64,000 nt of DNA, taken from positions 1 through 64,000 of the forward strand of contig JAEFAB010000069.1 in assembly GCA_016292095.1 (NCBI GenBank), given 5' to 3'. A model generated the notes under the pieces. The model worked only from the letters and a program-made list of their open reading frames with translations, was not told where the DNA came from and did not search any database. The DNA comes from Eubacterium sp. (GTDB lineage Bacteria > Bacillota > Clostridia > Lachnospirales > Lachnospiraceae). Position numbers and translations under genes: made by a program. Below, piece after piece: positions 54,456-63,481 of the stretch; the first letter of the stretch is position 1; each line of letters begins with the position of its first letter.

Positions 54456-57400
54456 ATGTATGGACGGAAATATCATCCCCGAAGATATCTAAAATCTATC
54501 TTAGTTGTGATACTTAGTATTTCAATGTCTCTGACGTCTTATCCGGTATCACTTACGAAGAGTGAAACCGGAAAAGGTTATTTAAAAATTTCTTATATTA
54601 ATTTGCGAGGGGACAGGAGTGAAGATGTTCAGGCAAAAGAGCTTGAAGTGAAAACGAAACCTGAACAATCAATTATTGAAGCGTATACGTTTCAAAAACC
54701 AAATGAATATCAATACTTTGTAGCTGAGGTAGATCGAATTCCTGATTTAAATGAGGAAGACACTGTTAGCATTTATGGAATCAAAGATGAAAAAATGGAT
54801 AAAGAACCCATTGCCGTAAATGTTAAAAAGGGTCAAAAATTCTATCTCGGTTTTTTTGAATATGATGGAATTGCATTGGTTCAGGAAACTTCAGATATAC
54901 GGGTGAAAAAACAAAAATTGAATATTGAAAAACCTGAAGATGGTGTGTTGTTTGATTTTGATGGTTATCTTCCGGAGAATACTAACATTGAGATTGAACC
55001 TGTAAAAGGAGAAAAGGATGAAATTCATCATTATGATATTACTATTTATGATGATGAAGGAAAGGTATTCCAGCCAATCGTCGGACGACCTATCAAAATT
55101 ACTATTCGCAGTGAAAAAATAGAACAGGCAAATGAGGACAATAAAGAACTTGTCGCCTACCATCAGGCTGAGAATCAGGAGCAGGAAGAAATTGAAATTG
55201 TTTCAGCAAAAAAAGATTATGTAATATTTGAAGCAAGTCATTTTTCTGAATATCTAATTAGGGAACATGAAGGTGATGATGAACTGATTACTCCGCGAAG
55301 AACTTATCATTTCTTAAGTTATCAATATCAGGAAACTCAGACTTCAGGTGTGTACGAAGCTGGAAGCTTCAACTTCTATACTACAGCTGGAGATTTGATA
55401 GACTATCAGATCATTAAAGATGGTGATTCGTTACAAATGGTTCCGAATCCACCAAACAAGACGGAAGAGTATTTCTATGGATGGTATGTGGTTCAATATC
55501 ATGGTGAGGAGAATGGACTCGTTCAATATAGTTGGCCACATAATTCGGAACGTATTCGTTTTAATCGGGAAATTGATGTACCTGAAACGGAAGACACAGA
55601 TGTTTATCTTGCTCCGGTATATTCAGATTATCGATTTGTAACTTTTCACGAAAACGAATTTGGACAACCAAATGCCAATAACGTTTTGACCAGAAAACTG
55701 GTTAAGTTAGGGGATGACAATACCCAGGATGTATTAATTAGTGATGTGCGAGCCAAAACCCCGGATTCCCAGAGAATTGTATTTTGGGGATGGAGTTATG
55801 GAGATTCACAAAAACAGACAGTGGATAGTCTTGGAAATGAAATGACTCAATATTTTGAAGTCACGGGTACAGATGAAGAGATTGATTTATATCCGGTATT
55901 CAAGCAGGCAAGATGGTTAACATTTGTCGCTGGTGAAAGTGGAAGTGGTGCTGAATATGTTCCAGCGATGTTTATCGTCCAAGGGGATTCAGTTTCATCC
56001 TTACCGATTTCTTCTCGAAACGGATATATATTTAAAGGATGGTATCCCGGAAGTCAGGATGATAATGGACATATATATTATGATTTAAATCATCAGGTTG
56101 CTGACGAAAATGGTAACATTGTAAATGGAAGTTTTGATTTAGGACAAGGGAACAGTGTTCAAAACGGACAAATCACTTTAAATGAAAACCAAACTTTATA
56201 CGCAAGATGGGAAGAAAAAGAAACATCGAAATACACGGTAATTATATGGAAGCAAAAAGTGACAGATGATAAAAACGCGACAACGGCTGAAAAAACATAT
56301 GATTATGAAAGCAGTGAGGTGCGTACCGCTCCAACCGGAACGATTATTACTTCAAGCAATGCAGATCGGAATAAAAACTTTACCGGTTTTACATATAGCA
56401 GAACAGTTTTCGAGGGTTCTACAGAAGCTTCCGGTGTACTGGAAGCAACGGACAGCTCCATTATCAATGTATATTATGATCGAAATATTATGTCGATTAA
56501 CTATTATTTTCCAACCAGCATGACGTATCCAAGTGATGCACAGACTGCTTACAGTTACACGGTTACCACCAGTGATAATGGTACACAGTATGGAATTGTA
56601 AATGGAGATTATGTTCAGTTAACTTATACAACAGAAAACTATTACAGTTTTACAACAAATTATAACTATACACAAACGAATTCAACCTCCGGAACATTGT
56701 ACGGAATCTATAATGGAGAATATGTAAGAGTATATTATAATGCAGGAAACTTTTATCGAACCAGAACGAGACAGGGAATGAATTATGTATATTCTAACCA
56801 ATATACCGGTACAGTTTTTACCAGAGGATACGGTGTGGAATATATAGGAACCAGATACACCAGATTCCAATCCGGTGGGCAATATGTATATACACCGACT
56901 ACCGCGACTACCGGAACTTTGTATGGATTGGACGATAATGGTGTATATCAGCAGTTAACCGGTTCTCAATCTACGATAAGACACTGGATGTACAATGGAG
57001 AGGAATATACGGGAACGCGATATACCCGATCCAATATGACGAATTACCGAATGTATCATTGGACAGGATTGTATGATTCTGATTTCGCAAGCAATGGTTA
57101 TTCTTGGGAGAGTATTTCCGGTTATCGATGGAATGAACAACAAAATGGTGGTGGAACAACCCAGACTTTATTAGATAGCTTTAATAATAGGAATATTGTC
57201 TATAATTTGTACAGTCAGGGAGAGAATGGAAATAATTATATTTATCACTATAAACAGAATTTGGATGGCACTTATTCATTAGATAGCAGGGTTTATGCAA
57301 GAACAAATAATGCAAGTGGAACATTTAATTTTTCTAATAAGTTTCAGGGATTTACAGTTTCCACATATTCAACTTCAACAGAAGGATTTTCTCCAACGGG

Positions 57401-59411
57401 AGGTTCCCATTCTGCAGCGAGTGGAACTAGTGCTAACTTAACCTATCCAATTCATATTTATCATACAAGAAACAGATATAGCTTGACCTATGCTGTTGAT
57501 TTCTATGATGAAGGTACACAGGATCGACTGAACCAAATATATAAAACGGTAGAAGGAATTCAGTATGGTGCTCCATTGACGAATTATGCGGCATACACCG
57601 TTGGAGATTTGGAACATAGTGAATTTACCGGATGGTATAGTGATGCAACAGGAATTGTTCCGTATGATTTTGGTGGTACAATGCCTGCATCGAATGAGAT
57701 TGTATATGCAGGATTCCAACCGGTTTATTATCCGATAAGCATTGACCCAAATGGTGCAGAAATAGACCATCGGGAGACGCAATATTCTACGTATACATGG
57801 TTACGATATGGACAGACGATTAAGGAATATCGAAACCTGACTAGAGAATATGTGCAAGATGATGAGGGGGAATATGTATATCTATATATTACTTTCAATG
57901 GAGAGAATAATGGATACGGAATTAATTCAGATTATCGAAATGCTGTTTATATCAAAGCAGATGAAGTAGATGAATATTATGATGAGAATTATGCAAATAG
58001 CGGTCTTACCAGAGATGAATTTATGAACTGTATTAGCGGACAACGTTATCGACCGGCAAAAAATACAGAAGTTAATACGTTGATGGGATGGTATAGGGTG
58101 CGAAATGACGGAACTCTTTCTTCAACACCTTACAATTTCAATGATGCAGTTACCGGACCGGTGAATTTGAGAGCTGTTTGGAGATTATCAGGTGTTTATT
58201 ACATTTCTTATAATCCGATTATGACATCTCTTGGAATTGGAGGATCGATTAATTCTTATTTGGACCCGGATATCAATGATGCAGTTCATGGTGGAAAGTA
58301 TATTGATCAGTCACAAACATTTATTAAACAACAGCCGTCCAACATACCGGAAGGATACGTTTTTGAAGGATGGAGAATTGTGGATGGTCAGGGAAATCCG
58401 TTGCAGGATGATGTGTTGTATAATCCTGGTGATGATTTTACAATCAATGCACAATATGCTGACAACTTAGGATGTATTCATCTGGAAGCGTATTATGAAT
58501 TGGATGAAAATGAAATCCATAAAGTTGATGTAGCTTCACTGACATTGGATGCAAATGGAGGTTATGTGAAAACTACCGGACTTACACCGGGAGATACTCA
58601 CATTTATGCAGATGAAGAGGAAGAACAATTACACTTTGATAATCAGATAAATAATACGAATATTCATCTGATTAACTATATCAGAAATTTTAAACATACA
58701 GATAAATTTACTTTGATTGGATGGGATAAATCAGCGGACCCGGATGATTACATTCCGGAAATCCCGGCAGATGCAGAATTAGGTATTGACCGTAATACCG
58801 AAAATCTATTATATGCACTGTGGGAACCAATGGTTTATATTACCTTTGAAAATCATACAGATGAGCCACTCACCTTTGATTTGGAATTTACGGATTACGA
58901 TGGTGATGTCCTCAAACAGTACGATGGACATATTAATGAGGTTACGGAACAATATAAACGAGAAAAATTCTATGATACCATCGTAACCTTACAACCGAAT
59001 GAAGTCTTGAAACTGGTACTTCCGGAAGGAGAACATGCAAAATATCGTGTCAGCGGAAGTTATTTAGGAAGTAAAGATCGATTGTACGTTTATAATTCCG
59101 GTGGTGAAACATCAATCACGCCAAAGAATCAATCATATATTGCAAATGGTGAACTCTTTATTGATCCGGTTGGTCGGGTGATAACCTTTGTAGATGAAAT
59201 GATTCAGATTCCACCACCGTCAGGATATGATACAGATAATGTTGCATTTCGATTGATGTTTGGCAGCGTATTATTATTTTTATTTATCATGTGGATGATT
59301 CGAGATAGAAGGAACAGAAGAATTAGCTTCAAGAGGCTAAACGCCATAATAAAAAGGAAAAATGATAAAAGGGGCGTTTCGATTTTATTACGAAAGGAGA
59401 TACGAAGATGA
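54456..59411 (+). CDS. Giant cell-wall-associated surface protein with InlB-type repeats, putative pilus tip/ancillary subunit
   Basis: 1651 residues. A basic start and hydrophobic segment (about 14-33) form the signal peptide. Residues 160-275 hold a beta-rich domain (VLFDFDGYLPENTNIEIEP). Several InlB/Flg_new-like modules carry GWY and LYARW or LRAVWR signatures. A Tyr/Thr/Gly-rich repeat block lies near 705-865, and a final domain with ITFENHTDEPLTFDLEF starts at about 1459. The end has IPPPSG (1585-1590), a hydrophobic segment (about 1600-1615) and a basic tail of 35 residues. PPPSG resembles the VPPTG signal of streptococcal pilus proteins. I chose ATG 54456 because GAGGAG lies 9 nt before it; ATG 54447 abuts the SD. 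The stop overlaps the pilin gene by 4 nt. Adhesion is inferred. Confidence 0.8.
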   Translation: MYGRKYHPRRYLKSILVVILSISMSLTSYPVSLTKSETGKGYLKISYINLRGDRSEDVQAKELEVKTKPEQSIIEAYTFQKPNEYQYFVAEVDRIPDLNEEDTVSIYGIKDEKMDKEPIAVNVKKGQKFYLGFFEYDGIALVQETSDIRVKKQKLNIEKPEDGVLFDFDGYLPENTNIEIEPVKGEKDEIHHYDITIYDDEGKVFQPIVGRPIKITIRSEKIEQANEDNKELVAYHQAENQEQEEIEIVSAKKDYVIFEASHFSEYLIREHEGDDELITPRRTYHFLSYQYQETQTSGVYEAGSFNFYTTAGDLIDYQIIKDGDSLQMVPNPPNKTEEYFYGWYVVQYHGEENGLVQYSWPHNSERIRFNREIDVPETEDTDVYLAPVYSDYRFVTFHENEFGQPNANNVLTRKLVKLGDDNTQDVLISDVRAKTPDSQRIVFWGWSYGDSQKQTVDSLGNEMTQYFEVTGTDEEIDLYPVFKQARWLTFVAGESGSGAEYVPAMFIVQGDSVSSLPISSRNGYIFKGWYPGSQDDNGHIYYDLNHQVADENGNIVNGSFDLGQGNSVQNGQITLNENQTLYARWEEKETSKYTVIIWKQKVTDDKNATTAEKTYDYESSEVRTAPTGTIITSSNADRNKNFTGFTYSRTVFEGSTEASGVLEATDSSIINVYYDRNIMSINYYFPTSMTYPSDAQTAYSYTVTTSDNGTQYGIVNGDYVQLTYTTENYYSFTTNYNYTQTNSTSGTLYGIYNGEYVRVYYNAGNFYRTRTRQGMNYVYSNQYTGTVFTRGYGVEYIGTRYTRFQSGGQYVYTPTTATTGTLYGLDDNGVYQQLTGSQSTIRHWMYNGEEYTGTRYTRSNMTNYRMYHWTGLYDSDFASNGYSWESISGYRWNEQQNGGGTTQTLLDSFNNRNIVYNLYSQGENGNNYIYHYKQNLDGTYSLDSRVYARTNNASGTFNFSNKFQGFTVSTYSTSTEGFSPTGGSHSAASGTSANLTYPIHIYHTRNRYSLTYAVDFYDEGTQDRLNQIYKTVEGIQYGAPLTNYAAYTVGDLEHSEFTGWYSDATGIVPYDFGGTMPASNEIVYAGFQPVYYPISIDPNGAEIDHRETQYSTYTWLRYGQTIKEYRNLTREYVQDDEGEYVYLYITFNGENNGYGINSDYRNAVYIKADEVDEYYDENYANSGLTRDEFMNCISGQRYRPAKNTEVNTLMGWYRVRNDGTLSSTPYNFNDAVTGPVNLRAVWRLSGVYYISYNPIMTSLGIGGSINSYLDPDINDAVHGGKYIDQSQTFIKQQPSNIPEGYVFEGWRIVDGQGNPLQDDVLYNPGDDFTINAQYADNLGCIHLEAYYELDENEIHKVDVASLTLDANGGYVKTTGLTPGDTHIYADEEEEQLHFDNQINNTNIHLINYIRNFKHTDKFTLIGWDKSADPDDYIPEIPADAELGIDRNTENLLYALWEPMVYITFENHTDEPLTFDLEFTDYDGDVLKQYDGHINEVTEQYKREKFYDTIVTLQPNEVLKLVLPEGEHAKYRVSGSYLGSKDRLYVYNSGGETSITPKNQSYIANGELFIDPVGRVITFVDEMIQIPPPSGYDTDNVAFRLMFGSVLLFLFIMWMIRDRRNRRISFKRLNAIIKRKNDKRGVSILLRKEIRR
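56580..57032 (+). repeat. Tyr/Thr/Gly-rich degenerate repeats in the giant surface protein
   Basis: Two interleaved units recur at protein and DNA level. Unit A reads GTQYGIVNGDYVQL, GTLYGIYNGEYVRV and GTLYGLDDNGVYQQL, starting at about 56580, 56691 and 56913. Unit B is YTGTVFTRG, YIGTRYTRF and YTGTRYTRS, at about 56802, 56841 and 57005. Confidence 0.8.
59339..59379 (+). other. Hairpin at the end of the surface-protein gene, upstream of pilin 1
   Basis: 7-bp inverted repeat AAACGCC / GGCGTTT with a 27-nt A-rich loop, 29 nt before the pilin start. The T run after it is weak. It could stabilise or process the pilin mRNA; speculative. Confidence 0.4.
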
Positions 59412-60670
59412 TGAAGCGAGTTAAAAAATTTATGATGGTAACTTTTTCCATGCTGTTTGCATTGGCAATGTACACATCGGTGTATGCAGTTGAAATTGGT
59501 AATGGTGTTAAGGAAAGCTCTGATACCTCAGTTTTAATTCCAAAAGGTGTAACAGTAAAGAACTCCTCCCGTGGTGACTATGGTGGACCGGCAATTGTTT
59601 ATACATACACAATTGCACCGGTTACTCCGGCTACAGGTGCAAAGGTAGGGGATACTCCGGTAGAAATCGGACCAACCGATGGGGCAACATTAGCAAATAA
59701 TGGTCAGGTAACTTTCCAAAATGAAGTAATTACCGGTGTAACGAATACGGGAGTGGAACAGAAAAAGAATTTACAGGTCAATGTTGATTTGACAAAGTTT
59801 ACTAAACCGGGCATTTACAGATATCTGATTACAGATACAACAACAATTGAAGCAATGTACGGTGCAGGATTAACCAGACCGGATGATTATGATGCCACTC
59901 GTTACTTAGATGTTTATATTAAATATAATGATGCAGGTACGGATTTAATCGTAGGTGGTTATGCATTATCAAAAACAAATGTAGTAACATCTGACGCATC
60001 AACAAAAGATGCTGGTTTTGTTAGAACATCAGAAACAGAAGAAGTTGGTGGAGAAACCGTTTACAAGGGTGATGTATACAGACTTTATAACCTTGATATT
60101 TATAAGAAAGTAACCGGTTCCATGGGTGATAAAACACATACATTCCCATTCTCTTATACAGTACAGAATTATGGACTGAAATATAGACCAGGTTACTATA
60201 TGGAAGGTAATTTAACTACAGAATCTTCCGGAACATTCCAGATTGCAGATGGAAATTCTTATTCATTCCGTGGACTGAATGCGAGAGCAACCATTACTCT
60301 TACTGAAACAAATGATACATCCATTGCTTATGATGTATTGATTGAAGGAAAGAATGTTTCTACAGCAGCTACAGCTACAACTTTAGTTGCAGAAAGCACT
60401 GTAGATCCAAACGGTACAAAAGTATTGCCGGTTGGCGCCATTACTGATTATGAAGATGAAAACAGTATTGGTGATGGAACAACCCCTGGTTCCATTGATC
60501 ATGAAGGTGTCTTGAATAAGAATAGAACGGCTATTCAGTATGTAAATAATGCCGGTGACGTTTCTCCTACAGGTATTATTTTCAAATACGGACCATTTGC
60601 TCTTATGATTGGTTTTGCAATGGTATTACTTGTACTTCGTAGAAGAAAACAGGATATTCGTGATTTATAA
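59408..60670 (+). CDS. FctA/Spy0128-type major pilin subunit
   Basis: 420 residues: signal peptide ending VYA (1-27), two FctA-like beta domains (about 28-229 and 230-382), the C-terminal motif VSPTG (385-389), a hydrophobic helix (about 396-410) and RRRK tail. Candidate isopeptide residues are K51 with D143 in domain 1 (FTKPGIYRYLITD) and K233/K234, E300 (LTE) and N380 (YVNN) in domain 2. The classical Glu is replaced by Asp at 143. AGGAGA gives the SD for ATG 59408 (or 59411). The ATG overlaps the preceding stop. A sortase and a SipA-like gene follow, as in streptococcal pilus operons. Confidence 0.88.
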   Translation: MMKRVKKFMMVTFSMLFALAMYTSVYAVEIGNGVKESSDTSVLIPKGVTVKNSSRGDYGGPAIVYTYTIAPVTPATGAKVGDTPVEIGPTDGATLANNGQVTFQNEVITGVTNTGVEQKKNLQVNVDLTKFTKPGIYRYLITDTTTIEAMYGAGLTRPDDYDATRYLDVYIKYNDAGTDLIVGGYALSKTNVVTSDASTKDAGFVRTSETEEVGGETVYKGDVYRLYNLDIYKKVTGSMGDKTHTFPFSYTVQNYGLKYRPGYYMEGNLTTESSGTFQIADGNSYSFRGLNARATITLTETNDTSIAYDVLIEGKNVSTAATATTLVAESTVDPNGTKVLPVGAITDYEDENSIGDGTTPGSIDHEGVLNKNRTAIQYVNNAGDVSPTGIIFKYGPFALMIGFAMVLLVLRRRKQDIRDL

Positions 60671-60712
60671 AATTGACTGAAGAATTCGCACAAAAGGATG
60701 GAGTGTGAAAGC

Positions 60713-61267
60713 ATGAAAGATGAAAAGACAGTAGATACAAATAAGAAGACAATTAAATATGAATCCGAAGGAAAAAATCCTATGCACTATGCCCAAAGGA
60801 CCCTGTTGCAGGCATTGGTTGTAGTGATTGTAGTGTGGCTCCTATTTGGGCACGTGTTTGGGATTATGACTGCTCCTAACGGAGACATGTTTCCGCGAAT
60901 TGATTCTGGTGATTTGTTATTATATTATCGTTTGGATAAGAGCATTGAGGCTGGTGATGTGATTGTTTTTTCAAAAAACAAGACGACTTACATCGGAAGG
61001 GTGGTTGCCAGACCCGGTGATGTAGTAAATATTACAGAGCAGAATCAGCTGGTGATTAATCAGAACGTGATTACAGAACGAAATATTTTCTTTCCAACAT
61101 CCAGATATGAAGGGTTTAACCAATATCCGGTGAGTTTGAAAAAAGATGAATATTTTGTATTGGTTGATATGAGGGAAAAAGGGGAAGACAGCAGATATTT
61201 TGGACCTGTTTCCAAGAAAGAGATTAAAGGGAATATTCTTTCAATACTGCGACGAATAAACTTTTAA
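60713..61267 (+). CDS. SipA-like signal peptidase I homologue lacking catalytic residues (pilus chaperone candidate)
   Basis: 184 residues: one membrane segment (about 31-52), then a signal-peptidase I fold. The site of the nucleophile, normally S-M, reads NGDM with Asp58; the general-base Lys position in the YVKRV box reads YIGRV with Gly95. The structural box RPGDVVNI is kept. Streptococcus pyogenes SipA has, to my knowledge, the same pair (Asp/Gly) and is needed for pilus polymerisation, not cleavage. ATG 60713 is preferred over ATG 60698, which overlaps AAAAGG. Lies between pilin and sortase. Confidence 0.87.
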   Translation: MKDEKTVDTNKKTIKYESEGKNPMHYAQRTLLQALVVVIVVWLLFGHVFGIMTAPNGDMFPRIDSGDLLLYYRLDKSIEAGDVIVFSKNKTTYIGRVVARPGDVVNITEQNQLVINQNVITERNIFFPTSRYEGFNQYPVSLKKDEYFVLVDMREKGEDSRYFGPVSKKEIKGNILSILRRINF

Positions 61268-61283
61268 GAAAGAAGGGATACAG

Positions 61284-62516
61284 ATGAAAGCATTTAATGG
61301 AATCATGAAGACTATTGGGATTCTTATAAGTGTTTTTACTGCAATTCTTATTGGGATAATGCTGGTCTACAGTGGTTACGTTCTCTACGATAATTACTAT
61401 AAAGGTCAAGTGGCATTTTCATCGAGAGAATTAGCACAATACAGACCGGATCCGGAAAAGGACCCCAAAATTGAATTTAAAAAATTGAAAAAGTTAAACA
61501 AAGATGCAGTTGGATGGATTCAGGTGTTCGATACCCATATCGATTATCCCATTATGCAGGGAAGTGATAATATTGAATATGTGAATAAAGATCCTCGTGG
61601 ACAGAGTTCTCTGACTGGTTCCATTTTCCTTGAAGCAGAGAATCAGAGTGATTTTTCGGATTTATATAATATTCTCTATGGACATAATATGCAAAACGGT
61701 GCAATGTTTGGGGATGTTCGAAAATTTTTGGATTTCAAATATTTTTCGAAACATAAAAAAGGCTTTCTTCAGACACGGGAAGGAAATTATCATTTGACAT
61801 TTTTTGCCTGTATGCAAGCCGATGCATATGATTCTATTATTTATCAGGTCATCCATGATAATGGAAATGAATATGATGATTTGGTCAATTATTTGAAAGA
61901 AAATAGTGATATCTTTATAAAAAGGCCGGAACATAAGATTATTGCATTATCTACCTGTCACAATTATGAAACATTCGGCCGCGTGGTTTTATTGGCAGAG
62001 GCAGAAGATACCTTTGAAGTACCGCCGGAAGTAAAAGAAAAAATCATTAAACGAACAGCGGAAGGACATGAAAAGGATGCAGACCATTGGGCGTTATTGA
62101 ATTTGATTTGTGTATTTCTTACGTTGTTAACATTGCTTCCGGTTACACAAATCAGGAAAAAATATCGTCAGTATCGGGTGGCTAAAAAGATTTGTGAACA
62201 GTTGAAGCATTATTCTTCCGTAGAGAAAACTATGGATTATGATGAAGAAAATGAAATTCAAAAGATTCGGAAGCAACTAAATTTCTTTTTGAAAAAGATA
62301 TGGATTGGCTTTGGAATCGAAATTGTAGTATTTCTTCTTAGTATTATCGTTTTTCTTAGAACGGAGGACATTCATAAACGAATGATACTTCGGGATCAAT
62401 GGACCGGATGGATGATTTTGATTTTTGCTATTGCATTGTTAGTGGATTTTATCCTGTTCCGATACCGTGGTGAACGGCCAACGCAGGAATGGTTGGATGA
62501 GTTGACAGAAGAGTAA
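61284..62516 (+). CDS. Class B sortase, putative pilus polymerase, with C-terminal membrane extension
   Basis: 410 residues. One N-terminal transmembrane helix (about 11-33), then the class B sortase domain (about 60-243) with catalytic His134 (ILYGHNM), Cys225 (ALSTCHN) and Arg233 (GRVVLLAE). TLXTC-type residues are replaced by LSTC. Beyond it is an unusual C-terminal region with three predicted membrane segments (about 272-291, 339-357 and 372-389) separated by charged loops. Class B sortases polymerise FctA pilins in streptococci, which fits the neighbours. SD AAGAAGGG precedes ATG 61284. Function inferred. Confidence 0.88.
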   Translation: MKAFNGIMKTIGILISVFTAILIGIMLVYSGYVLYDNYYKGQVAFSSRELAQYRPDPEKDPKIEFKKLKKLNKDAVGWIQVFDTHIDYPIMQGSDNIEYVNKDPRGQSSLTGSIFLEAENQSDFSDLYNILYGHNMQNGAMFGDVRKFLDFKYFSKHKKGFLQTREGNYHLTFFACMQADAYDSIIYQVIHDNGNEYDDLVNYLKENSDIFIKRPEHKIIALSTCHNYETFGRVVLLAEAEDTFEVPPEVKEKIIKRTAEGHEKDADHWALLNLICVFLTLLTLLPVTQIRKKYRQYRVAKKICEQLKHYSSVEKTMDYDEENEIQKIRKQLNFFLKKIWIGFGIEIVVFLLSIIVFLRTEDIHKRMILRDQWTGWMILIFAIALLVDFILFRYRGERPTQEWLDELTEE

Positions 62517-62563
62517 AAAAAGAGATTAGGTTTTCAGTTTTTGAGGACTTAATCTCTTTTTTT
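62514..62563 (+). terminator. Terminator of pilus cassette 1
   Basis: Stem AAAAAAGAGATTAGGT / ACTTAATCTCTTTTTT (one wobble), loop of about 15 nt, T7. It separates the cassettes. Confidence 0.9.
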
Positions 62564-62588
62564 GTGCAGAAGATATTCCAAAACGTAA

Positions 62589-62736
62589 AATTTGATGGAA
62601 AATAACAGGGGGAGTGATGGAAATTTGAAGAAAAAATGGATATAAATTTCAGAAGGAAAATCTGAAAATTAAAACGTTTTTACATAGGAAAAAACGGTTC
62701 AAAAACGTTGATGGATAAAGCAGATAGTCGTATAAT
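62589..62736 (+). promoter_or_regulatory. Regulatory block and promoter of pilus cassette 2
   Basis: The order matches cassette 1: AATTTGATG (62589-62597); TGATGGAAAT (62615-62624); CGTTTTT (62675-62681) and AAAAACG (62690-62696) with an 8-bp spacer; 11 bp later TTGATG (62708-62713), 17 bp, TATAAT (62731-62736). AAAAACG also recurs at 62701-62707. The leader to 62817 is about 75 nt and includes an ATG-TAT-TAT-GGA-TGA mini-ORF (62810-62824) overlapping the start codon. Confidence 0.82.
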
Positions 62737-62816
62737 AATTGGTAATTAGAAGTGTCAGTTTTTTAGTTATTTGTATAAAATTATAACAGTGTTTATAAAC
62801 GTGAGTTGTATGTATT

Positions 62817-63404
62817 ATGGATGATTTAAAAAGTAACAACGAAGTAAAAGCGGAGAAGGTCGAAAACTCCGCAAAAAAAAGTACAAAACAACTTGAACCC
62901 GGGGTAAGAAAAATTTCTACAAAACGTTTAATCATAAATCTTTTGATTAAAATTTCCGTAATTGCAATTGTTGTTTTCTTGGTACTGAATTATGTTTTGG
63001 GAATTACGATTCATTATGGAAACAATATGCACCCGGCGATTAACGACGGAGATCTGGTTGTTTCCCTAAAGTTACAACGCCCCTATCTGAATGCTGTTGT
63101 ACTGTACCATCATAACGATAAAGCTTGTTTGGGACGCATTGTCGGGCTCCCGGGAAATGTTATAGATATTACGGAAAAGGGTGAGTTGTTTGTGAATGGT
63201 GTTTTGGCTGCTGAAGATATATATTATCCTACCTACCAGGATCCGACTTCAACAGTGAAATATCCTTATACAGTCGAAGAGGGGAAAGCATTTATATTAA
63301 ATGATTTCAGAGAAAAAACGGATGACAGCCGTCGATTCGGAACAATCAATTTGGATGACATTGATGGTCCGCTAATCTTATCCCTACGGCGCAGAGGGTT
63401 CTAA
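62817..63404 (+). CDS. Second SipA-like signal peptidase homologue lacking catalytic residues
   Basis: 195 residues, with a charged N-terminus (1-36) and one membrane segment (about 38-62). At the nucleophile site HYGNNM carries Asn70 in place of Ser; CLGRIVGLPGN has Gly106 where active enzymes have Lys. Retained landmarks are ITEKGELFVNG and DDSRRFG. It is about 50 residues longer at the N-terminus than the core fold needs and has no near-consensus SD. It precedes pilin 2, while SipA-1 follows pilin 1. Chaperone role inferred from the S. pyogenes parallel. Confidence 0.85.
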   Translation: MDDLKSNNEVKAEKVENSAKKSTKQLEPGVRKISTKRLIINLLIKISVIAIVVFLVLNYVLGITIHYGNNMHPAINDGDLVVSLKLQRPYLNAVVLYHHNDKACLGRIVGLPGNVIDITEKGELFVNGVLAAEDIYYPTYQDPTSTVKYPYTVEEGKAFILNDFREKTDDSRRFGTINLDDIDGPLILSLRRRGF

Positions 63405-63416
63405 TTATGAATTTAA

Positions 63417-63440
63417 ATGCATCGCAAAAGGAAGATGCAT
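63417..63440 (+). other. Hairpin between SipA-2 and pilin 2
   Basis: Perfect 7-bp inverted repeat ATGCATC / GATGCAT, 10-nt loop, without T tract, 41 nt before the pilin start. Confidence 0.5.
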
Positions 63441-63481
63441 ATAAGTTATAACAATCATTAATTACTAAAGGAGGTATTAAT

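Noticed and set aside
60698-60713. ATG 60698 as start of SipA-1
   Set aside because: The only SD (AAAAGG) abuts this codon; ATG 60713 has GGATGGAG at usable spacing.
60713-63404. Annotation of the two pilus-locus proteins as active type I signal peptidases
   Set aside because: Catalytic Ser and Lys are both replaced in both proteins; the pilins still need a normal signal peptidase encoded elsewhere.
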